Assembly: GCA_000697455.1 (NCBI GenBank)
Contig: JNET01035416.1
Span: forward strand, 1 to 11,179
Reading direction: 5' to 3'
Length of the DNA stretch: 11,179 nucleotides
Origin: Basidiobolus heterosporus B8920
Taxonomy: Eukaryota; Basidiobolomycota; Basidiobolomycetes; Basidiobolales; Basidiobolaceae
Positions 1 through 5,819 of the stretch are shown piece after piece. Under the pieces are notes generated by a model. The model made no database searches. It saw only the letters and a program-made list of their open reading frames with translations, and was not told the origin of the DNA. Position 1 is the stretch's first letter, and the number at the start of each line of letters is the position of its first letter. A program made the position numbers and the translations under genes.

Positions 1-272
1 ATATTGAAATACATCAGATAATTATTGATCGGTGTATCGTATGTGCTAAACTTTAAGCGATATACAGATTTGCTTAGTTTATGATCCTAACAATAACTTT
101 CAGAAAATGTAGCACAAACGTATCCAGTTCTAATAATTGCACCACAGAACATTTCCATCGATTACTGGGCATGGGTGATATCAAGATGATGCTTGCTCTT
201 TATTCTCAATTAGACATACCATTAATATACCCAAGTTCGGCTGACTTCGGTTCTCCATCAATTTTTACCTAG
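1..272 (+). other. possible 3' end of an upstream gene with a terminal intron (left edge, partial)
   Basis: The first bases are open in one frame (from base 3, reading IEIHQIIIDR). They are followed by an intron-like stretch: GTATGT at 39 or GTGTAT at 32 as donor, a CCTAAC branch-point-like sequence near 86-91, and TTTCAG ending at 103. The lengths, 65 or 72 nt, match the well-supported introns elsewhere in this window. With the donor at 32 the frame continues into a tail of about 55 residues ending in TAG at 270-272. With the stronger donor at 39 it stops at once (TAG 110-112). Neither tail resembles a family I know. The splice signals are visible; the existence of a gene is inference, and the stretch could be chance. 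Confidence 0.25.
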
Positions 273-515
273 CCTTGAGTACAATAGCAGCCCAAGACAT
301 CATCGCTTAAACTTACACATCCATAGCACGCTAACATAGGGAAATTCTCTCTTTAATCGACCATCTCGGCTTGACTTTTTACTACCTTTGCCTCTTTTGG
401 CAGATAGATAAACGTAGTTTGTGATGAAAGCATCGAACTACTATTGCGACGACTACTGTGGAAACTCTATTTTTGGTAAGTCTGTTCTCGGCATCACACA
501 AAAGCTTCTTGGTAT
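273..515. other. intergenic stretch, nothing recognised
   Basis: This stretch lies between the possible left-edge gene and the first perilipin promoter. Frames are short and broken on both strands, and I saw no RNA gene or repeat. Confidence 0.4.
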
Positions 516-727
516 CATGTGAATATCCGATATGCTGACATGTGAATCCAAGGCGGTCATTCTATAGTTCTACTTATCATTCCTTCTTTCATCGCTTTCA
601 CGTGATAATTGACATAATCATGGTGACTGCGCTATGTATAGATATTAGCGATCAACTTTCTCTCCTGTAGACCAATGAAAAACGAGCATATATGCTGAAT
701 TCAAAGCTTATTTTATATTTTCACATG
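516..727 (+). promoter_or_regulatory. E-box / UAS-INO-like cluster upstream of first perilipin gene
   Basis: Four bHLH-type sites lie within 212 bp. CATGTGAATA is at 516-525 and CATGTGAATC at 539-548. The 8-bp palindrome TCACGTGA is at 598-605. A reverse-strand CATGTGAAAA has its core at 722-727, 39 bp before the TATA box. The yeast Ino2/Ino4 element (UAS-INO) is CATGTGAAAT; the last site matches 9 of 10 positions and the first two 8 of 10. A CCAAT pentamer lies at 672-676. The sites are seen directly. Their use by a bHLH lipid regulator is inferred from the family of the downstream gene. Confidence 0.5.
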
Positions 728-765
728 CTCTTGGCGATAGTTTCCCCAGTGGGATCCACATTTAT

Positions 766-773
766 TATAAATA
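766..773 (+). promoter_or_regulatory. TATA box of first perilipin gene
   Basis: TATAAATA lies 68 nt before the ATG at 834 but only 23 nt before the more upstream in-frame ATG at 789. Transcription starting 25 or more nt downstream of TATA would exclude the ATG at 789, which decides the start chosen for the gene. Confidence 0.65.
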
Positions 774-833
774 CACCAGCAAGGAGTCATGGATCCTAGA
801 AAACGTAATACAATACCCAGTTCTACTTTTAAC

Positions 834-1379
834 ATGTCGCAAGAACCTATTCAAAACAATAACCCCTCAGAAAATCCTCAGGAAGCTAAGGTCCAGGAGC
901 AGGAATTGGTCCAAAATCAGGAGCAAGAGGTTGAAAAGACTGAAAATCAGGAATCTAAAGAACAAGCTTCTAATGCCAACACCTCTCATTTGGAGGTGGT
1001 TTCCCGCATTTGTGGCATTCCTCTAGTCCAGGATAGTATCAACGCAGTTAAATCTTTTGTTGAGAGTTCCGAGTCACGTTATGTTCACCTTGTTGCTGAC
1101 ACAGCCGGCTCAGCTATGAATACCGTTGCTGGTTTGATGCAACCTGTTCAAACTCGTTTCCATTCACAAATCGAACAGGCTGATCAACTTGGTTGTCGCT
1201 CTTTAGATTTCATTGAGGAAAAAGTTCCTATAATCAAAAAGCCAACTAATGAGGTAGTCCAAACATGTCGCTCCACAGTGGAGCCATACATCCATACAGT
1301 TGAGCCATATATCGAGGGAGTCACCTCATCTGCTCAAAGCCTGGTTCAGAATGTTCGCAGCATTGTCAATGGAAAATAA
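834..1379 (+). CDS. perilipin-family lipid-droplet protein (CAP20/MPL1-like), copy 1
   Basis: An intronless 181-residue protein. Residues 1-50 are a hydrophilic Q/E/N-rich tail. From about residue 53 the perilipin (PAT) pattern begins: VSRICGIPLVQD, then a helical stretch, then the signature with QIEQADQLGC, SLDFIEEKVPIIKKP and TNEVVQTC. In fungi this family (Metarhizium MPL1, Colletotrichum CAP20) coats lipid droplets and controls triglyceride storage through amphipathic 11-residue helices; there is no signal peptide or membrane span. The start at 834 is preferred over 789 (which would add 15 residues) because of the TATA position, an A at -3, and the resemblance of MSQE to MSKE in the neighbouring paralogue. 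Near the C-terminus TVEPYI occurs twice in tandem, through a 21-bp duplication absent from the next gene. The product is recognised by motif; lipid-droplet function is family knowledge. Confidence 0.8.
   Translation: MSQEPIQNNNPSENPQEAKVQEQELVQNQEQEVEKTENQESKEQASNANTSHLEVVSRICGIPLVQDSINAVKSFVESSESRYVHLVADTAGSAMNTVAGLMQPVQTRFHSQIEQADQLGCRSLDFIEEKVPIIKKPTNEVVQTCRSTVEPYIHTVEPYIEGVTSSAQSLVQNVRSIVNGK
1275..1316 (+). repeat. 21-bp tandem duplication inside perilipin copy 1
   Basis: Bases 1275-1295 and 1296-1316 match at 17 of 21 positions. Each encodes seven residues with the core TVEPYI. The paralogue downstream has a single unit, so this is an in-frame expansion after (or lost before) the gene duplication. 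Confidence 0.75.
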
Positions 1380-1465
1380 TTTATACCCATCGATCAACAC
1401 CTACATCACCATCATTCACTCCCATGGTTTTTGCATCCTATCTCGTTCCGAATATTAATAGCAAT

Positions 1466-1471
1466 AATAAA
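1466..1471 (+). terminator. poly(A) signal of perilipin copy 1
   Basis: AATAAA lies 87 nt after the stop codon in AT-rich sequence. Confidence 0.4.
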
Positions 1472-1823
1472 TTAACTACCCATTATTAATGGATCTATTC
1501 AACTGTCGCGGAACTGTTGTTCTGATATGCATAAAGGATCACTCGCAGCACTTACGCATCACTATTCAACAATGCATCGTTGGCCTTTTTCATACGTATG
1601 GATGGCTTGGCTATTTCATTTGTATCTATACCGTGTTTCATAGGGATTTATGAAAACCAGTTCTGCCTAACTTTGGGGTTGATTTTCTGGTGGCCGTATC
1701 TCAATTCTAGAATGCCGCATCATTTGTGATTCTTTGTGATTCGCACATTGTATCTACCTAAAAAAGGTGCGTTAGTCAAGTTATGAAATCGTGAGATCAG
1801 TCAAACCAGTAATATTTCCCTCT
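1472..1823. other. intergenic stretch between the two perilipin genes
   Basis: There is no open frame or RNA gene that I can support. The only local structure is a perfect 10-bp tandem repeat, TTTGTGATTC, at 1723-1732 and 1733-1742. Confidence 0.5.
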
Positions 1824-1857
1824 TTCAACAATTTCAAGAATTCGGAAATTTGTTGAA
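1824..1857. repeat. imperfect palindrome in second perilipin promoter
   Basis: TTCAACAATTTC (1824-1835) is mirrored by GAAATTTGTTGAA (1845-1857) around a centre containing GAATTC, with one unpaired base. It includes TTCAAGAA, the core inverted repeat of a heat-shock element, but a full three-unit element is not present. It lies about 160 bp before the TATA box, so it could be a dimeric factor site; the role is unknown. Confidence 0.35.
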
Positions 1858-1873
1858 TCTAAATCATCACTTT

Positions 1874-1963
1874 CATGTGATTGTGAGCTCAGAAAGCATC
1901 CCGGATCGCCACTTGTCCGTTCTTTTCTCATGCACTTGCATTGCCATCATACATTAGCACATG
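1874..1963 (+). promoter_or_regulatory. E-boxes upstream of second perilipin gene
   Basis: CATGTG is at 1874-1879 and its reverse complement CACATG at 1958-1963, both within 141 bp of the TATA box. The first is in the context TTCATGTGATT, similar to the cluster before copy 1. This suggests a shared regulator, but the matches to the UAS-INO tail are poorer here (7 of 10 at best). Confidence 0.35.
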
Positions 1964-2013
1964 ATTTTGGATCAATTGCCGTCTGTGAGGATGACTGAGC
2001 AGATACTCGAGAA

Positions 2014-2020
2014 TATAAAA
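2014..2020 (+). promoter_or_regulatory. TATA box of second perilipin gene
   Basis: TATAAAA lies 82 nt before the ATG at 2096, a spacing like that of copy 1 when measured to its ATG at 834. Confidence 0.65.
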
Positions 2021-2095
2021 GAGTCTGCTAGCTCGAAGTTTTAATATATCTCAATACCTTACTTTTTAGAGTTACTAACTTCACCACACATTATA

Positions 2096-2542
2096 ATGAG
2101 TAAAGAATCCGGCGAAAAGGAGCAATCCACCAAACAAAACGGTCATCAAAACGGGGACTCTCAAGCTGAAGAACTTCACATAGTTTCTCGCATCTACGAA
2201 ATTCCTGTCATTCAGGATGGTGTAAACGCAGTCAAAGGCTTCGTAGAGAAATCGGACTCTCGTTATGTTCATTTGGTAGCTGACACTGCTAACACCGCTT
2301 TTACCACTGCCGTTCAAATGATTAAGCCCGTCCAGAACTATTTCCAACGTCAAATCCAACAGGTCGACAACCTTGGGTGCCAATCTTTGGACTACTTGGA
2401 GAGCAAGTTCCCTTTGATCAAAAAGCCCACCAATGAGGTAATCGAAACTTGTCGCTCAACAGTTGAGCCTTATGTTGGAAATATCGCTGCTTCTGCCCAG
2501 AACCTGTACAACAACATTCGTAATGCTCTTCCTAGACAATAG
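2096..2542 (+). CDS. perilipin-family lipid-droplet protein (CAP20/MPL1-like), copy 2
   Basis: An intronless 148-residue protein. The first ~26 residues are charged and polar, much shorter than the Q/E-rich tail of copy 1. The perilipin core then runs from VSRIYEIPVIQDGVNAV through SRYVHLVADTA, QIQQVDNLGC, SLDYLESKFPLIKKP, TNEVIETCRSTVEPY and a helical C-terminus. Over the 98-residue core I count 63 identities (about 64%) with copy 1. Together with same-strand adjacency, this marks a tandem duplication; synonymous positions are widely changed, so it is not recent. The start is the first in-frame ATG, with A at -3. It should coat lipid droplets, by family knowledge. The different N-terminal tail suggests the two copies differ in partners or regulation (inference). 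Confidence 0.8.
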   Translation: MSKESGEKEQSTKQNGHQNGDSQAEELHIVSRIYEIPVIQDGVNAVKGFVEKSDSRYVHLVADTANTAFTTAVQMIKPVQNYFQRQIQQVDNLGCQSLDYLESKFPLIKKPTNEVIETCRSTVEPYVGNIAASAQNLYNNIRNALPRQ

Positions 2543-2693
2543 GGAAGCCCGAAGCCTCTATTTTAATGATATTGAATTTGGTTTACTGGTCAATTTAAGA
2601 ATCAGTGATGTTTATAAACATTTATCGCATACAATTTAGCCAAAATCAATCATATCTTTACTTGTACACATGTTAAAACATCACTTATAAAAC

Positions 2694-2699
2694 AATAAA
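2694..2699 (+). terminator. poly(A) signal of perilipin copy 2
   Basis: AATAAA lies 152 nt after the stop codon in an A-rich run. A shorter 3' UTR with a non-canonical signal is possible. Confidence 0.4.
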
Positions 2700-2795
2700 A
2701 AATCATCTCGTACATTTCGCCATCCAATTAATCGCTGCACAATTGCTATCGCACGATCATTGTCCTTGATCAGAAATACATGCGAGAATGAATTA

Positions 2796-2990
2796 TCTTT
2801 GTATATAGTCTAGTTTTGATTAAAGCAATTTCTTTGTATATCTAGCTTTGTTGAAGATTCCATCATATCTTCTCTAAACCACTGTTGAACGTCACCGTGT
2901 TATATCAAGTTTTTTAGTTCAGCAATCAACTGAAAGATATTTTTACCTTTTCATCTTTGAACCACCTATTGTTTGCTGTATTCTTTGTAT
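2796..2990 (+). repeat. three TCTTTGTAT direct repeats upstream of UBC12
   Basis: Copies lie at 2796-2804, 2831-2839 and 2982-2990. The first two extend to TCTTTGTATAT and are both followed by CTAG and TTTG, so that part looks like an old local duplication. The word resembles an HMG-box site (the fission yeast Ste11 TR-box is TTCTTTGTTY). The third copy is 23 nt before the ATG and is probably in the 5' UTR. Confidence 0.4.
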
Positions 2991-3012
2991 TTATCCCTCT
3001 GTAACTGAGAAA

Positions 3013-3754
3013 ATGATTAAGCTTTTCAGTATGAAAAAAGAGGCTGCTGCCGCCGAAAAAAGGAAGCCTAAAGTCAGTGCTGCCCAGATTCGAGTTCAGA
3101 AAGGTAGATATTTCGTAAAATCAATGTCAAAGATCCAATTTCACCCGCTTTTCGCTAATGCAGTAGCATTTTATAGATCTCTCGGAACTCGAGTTACCGA
3201 AAACCATGGAGATGACTTTCCCTTCCCCTGAAGATCTTTTAAATTTCAACTTGAGCATTAAACCAGACGAAGGTTTTTACAAAGGTGGTGAATTTAAGTT
3301 CACTTTTAAGATCAATACCAATTATCCTCACGAGCCACCAAAGGTTCATTGCATTCAGAAGGTATATAAGTAACATCAAACAGTCAATCGCCAAAAATCG
3401 CCATTAATTGGGTTTTCGTTTTACTCAGATATATCATCCCAACATCGATCTTGACGGCAACATTTGCTTGAATATCTTACGTGAAGATTGGAAGCCCGTG
3501 CTAAATATCAACTCTGTTGTTGTTGGACTTCAATATTTATTCCTCGAGCCAAATGCCGAAGATCCGTTGAACAAAGGTTTCTTACATTTTACTTGATTTT
3601 CCATCCACGGTTACTAACTGGACCTGCCTGTTTCCTTTCATTAGAAGCTGCACAGGATTTAAGAACCGATCGTCGTCATTTCGAAGGAAATGTACGTCGC
3701 AGCATGCGTGGTCATGCTATTGATGGAATTCAGTATGATGAAGTGATGGCCTAA
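3013..3754 (+). CDS. UBC12: NEDD8-conjugating enzyme E2, UBC12/UBE2M (4 exons)
   Basis: The spliced product is 177 residues (human UBE2M has 183). Exons are 3013-3103, 3177-3361, 3429-3576 and 3645-3754. Introns are 73, 67 and 68 nt in phases 1, 0 and 1; the last has a perfect TACTAAC at 3612-3618 but a weak GTTTCT donor. The N-terminus MIKLFSMKK is the UBC12-specific extension that docks on the NEDD8 E1 (NAE1-UBA3); its acetylated Met binds DCN1-type E3s. The E2 fold follows, with [15 protein letters not shown], the HPN motif at 95-97, catalytic Cys105 in [12 protein letters not shown], and the C-terminal helix [11 protein letters not shown]. The enzyme passes NEDD8 to cullins, activating SCF-type ubiquitin ligases. 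Every exon junction restores the family sequence exactly, so the model is firm. Confidence 0.95.
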
Positions 3755-3834
3755 TCTACATATAATCAATCTACTTTAATGTGACTCTTTTTTGAATTCC
3801 TCTCAATGATGTATCTTTCTTTAGTTAGAACGCA

Positions 3835-3840
3835 AATAAA
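3835..3840 (+). terminator. poly(A) signal of UBC12
   Basis: AATAAA lies 81 nt after the UBC12 stop. The convergent PUS3 gene ends about 210 bp further on. Confidence 0.45.
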
Positions 3841-3987
3841 TCCACCATACAATAGATCGTGTACCATTTGGTATGACTCTCCAGCTGTTGATCTCATTTA
3901 TCACCCACCATATAAGTACATTGATACTCAGTCGGTTCTTCCAACTTAAGCATTGCGCGGACGTTGTAATATCTGTGCAATAGGTTG

Positions 3988-3993
3988 TTTAAT
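3988..3993 (-). terminator. candidate poly(A) signal of PUS3
   Basis: ATTAAA on the minus strand, 60 nt beyond the PUS3 stop. It is a common variant signal; I saw no AATAAA on this strand between the two convergent stops. Confidence 0.25.
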
Positions 3994-4052
3994 TATTGAG
4001 ATGTAGACTAACCAAGTCCAGAATCTCGTTTGCTTCTCTCAAAGATGCTCAC

Positions 4053-5312
4053 TCATTTAATCCTTTTTCGATCTAGATATTGTTTATTGAGCTCACCGAC
4101 CGGCAGCCCATGTTGACGCTCTGTAAGTGGAGTGTATTTTCTTACTCGGCTATCTCTTCCGCCTCCAAGTATAACATCAATGCCTTCACCTCTTGCTTGA
4201 ATTTCCCCTTTGTGCCAATACTCGTCCCAAGAAAGATCCCTCTCAAAGGAAGGTGGAGTAACTGATGTTCGACCCAACGTATCTAAAAGGTTCTCCAACA
4301 TCACGACTTCGTTGATTTTACGTTGCCATTCACGCTCTAGGTGTCTCTGTAGCCAGTACATGGCGATCAAATCCGGAGTGGTAGAAGTATTCCAATTAAG
4401 ATGCTCATACTCTGAATCATATAATACTAAGGGGGTTTCACACGCCATTTCATAATGTGGCTTTGAAGGAGTTTTCTCTATATCTAATAGATGATCGATG
4501 ATATCAGGGGATTCCAAACCCTGACCGACCAGAAACAATATTGCGGTCATACAACGTACTTGATGCCAAAGAAAGGAACGTCCACAGATGGTGAGTTCAC
4601 ACATTTGCCGTTCTGGTTTTGTCAAATGGCTGAACGTCTTAGAGGGCTCAACCGAGGCCTGATAGATGGTCCTTTTATATTCAGTTAGCTGTTTGGCGCC
4701 ACGAACTTTGCAAAAGTTTCGGAAATCTTTGGTACCAATGAATTTTCTTGCTGCTTCTTGCATTAAATCAAGGTCCAACTTTTGGCGTGGAAAATAATAT
4801 TTGTAGGTTCTGGAAAGGCAATCGTGCCTTGCGTCAAAATTAGACTCAGTATAAGCCCAACTAAGGATCTGAATATCTTTCGGAAGATTAGAGTTCAACA
4901 TGCTTACGATTCTATTCCCTGTTTGTTGAGAGGATTTTAAATTCACCTCGAGACCAATCACTTGACCAAAAGCACTGACACCGGCATCAGTACGGCCACA
5001 GCGGGAATAGTTCGCCTGTTCGATTGACTCAATCAAGTTGGTCTTCTTTAAGGCAGTAAATAAGTTTCCCTCAATTGTGGGAAGGAGATTGTGTCTAGCA
5101 AATCCATGATATTCCCAACCCAAATAACTAACTTTTAAAGCAATGGGAATTTTCGTGCGTTCCTGAGAGGTTGAAAGGAAACGGGAAGAGTAGGAGGAAC
5201 TAAGGGATATGTAGAGACGTTGGGAATCTTTGGAACAGGAGTGGACTTTGAATAATATATCACCACTCAATACACGTATTTTAGCCATACCCATCAGCAA
5301 CCGAAAATGCAT
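4053..5312 (-). CDS. PUS3: tRNA pseudouridine38/39 synthase, PUS3/DEG1 type
   Basis: An intronless 419-residue protein of the TruA superfamily. It matches DEG1/PUS3 (yeast about 442 residues), which makes pseudouridine at positions 38 and 39 in the anticodon stem-loop of tRNAs. Visible motifs in order are YLGWEYHGFA (63-72), the catalytic loop RCGRTDAGVSA with Asp109, FDARHDC (159-165), RTYKYYF (168-174), DFRNFCK (196-202), and FLWHQVRCMTAILFLVGQ, which begins at 247 and separates Pus3 from Pus1. PHYEMACETPLVLYD and a basic tail with KYTPL follow. Residues 1-52 are rich in R/K/S and hydroxylated residues with few acids and include SRFLSTS (43-49), like a mitochondrial presequence with a processing site. 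Internal starts at Met7 and Met9 are also possible; Met9 has the better context. Confidence 0.92.
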   Translation of the reverse strand: MHFRLLMGMAKIRVLSGDILFKVHSCSKDSQRLYISLSSSYSSRFLSTSQERTKIPIALKVSYLGWEYHGFARHNLLPTIEGNLFTALKKTNLIESIEQANYSRCGRTDAGVSAFGQVIGLEVNLKSSQQTGNRIVSMLNSNLPKDIQILSWAYTESNFDARHDCLSRTYKYYFPRQKLDLDLMQEAARKFIGTKDFRNFCKVRGAKQLTEYKRTIYQASVEPSKTFSHLTKPERQMCELTICGRSFLWHQVRCMTAILFLVGQGLESPDIIDHLLDIEKTPSKPHYEMACETPLVLYDSEYEHLNWNTSTTPDLIAMYWLQRHLEREWQRKINEVVMLENLLDTLGRTSVTPPSFERDLSWDEYWHKGEIQARGEGIDVILGGGRDSRVRKYTPLTERQHGLPVGELNKQYLDRKRIK

Positions 5313-5819
5313 TGGTTAACATACACCGAAAATTTCCTCTACATTGCAAAATATGGAGTTACATTGATTTTCCGTATTGGAAAGAATATAAACAACGTAT
5401 AAATTATTCAAGTAAAGAAAATTGCTCACTCATGTGTGAGATCTTAGCATTACCCACAATGTTGGATTGTGTCAATTCAATTAATAGATTGTGATTTTGA
5501 TTATCTGCCGAGTATTACATGTCGTGGGAAGATATTTAGTTGACGTATGTATTGTACCACTATCTCTTCAATGTTCCGTTTCCTCAATAGTAACAAACAA
5601 TGGGCACTTAGGTCTGCCCCAACATGCTGCGGTAGATCTACACTGTTCACCGCAATTATATTGTGCTTTCGGCCCTTGATGGCAGATGAAAAGCCGGATA
5701 TAGTTGACAAATGTATACCTTTGTATTAATCAGAGGTTGAATTTTAACAAAATCATTTATTAACAGTTGACGTCGGTTTTCGCATTCATTGCTATGCATA
5801 GTTGAGAAGATAAGATTAT
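5313..5819. other. intergenic region between ALDH 3' end and PUS3 start
   Basis: This 507-bp stretch holds the ALDH 3' UTR and the PUS3 promoter, both on the minus strand. Short open frames on both strands show no family resemblance and I treat them as chance. CTCACTCATGTGTGAG at 5425-5440 is an imperfect palindrome containing CATGTG; its meaning is unknown. Confidence 0.5.
5756..5761 (-). terminator. poly(A) signal of aldehyde dehydrogenase gene
   Basis: AATAAA on the minus strand, 59 nt beyond the ALDH stop codon. Confidence 0.5.

Larger units (their letters stand above)
2543..3012. other. 3' region of perilipin copy 2 and promoter of UBC12
   Basis: This 470-bp stretch has no gene. It holds an AATAAA signal near its left end and three copies of TCTTTGTAT near its right end, listed separately. 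I see no canonical TATA box before UBC12. Confidence 0.6.

Noticed and set aside
431-442. B-box-like GTTCGATGC on the minus strand, suggesting a tRNA
   Set aside because: The flanking bases do not form a T-arm stem and I found no matching A box or acceptor stem.
1833-1847. Heat-shock element in the second perilipin promoter
   Set aside because: Only one proper TTCnnGAA unit is present; the following TTC and GAA have the wrong spacing.
2081-2383. 100-residue open frame antisense to perilipin copy 2
   Set aside because: It is a shadow of a well-supported coding gene, with no family motifs.
5501-5729. Overlapping 60-69-residue open frames on both strands between ALDH and PUS3
   Set aside because: They show no motifs and no promoter logic, and they lie in the ALDH 3' region and PUS3 promoter; most likely chance.
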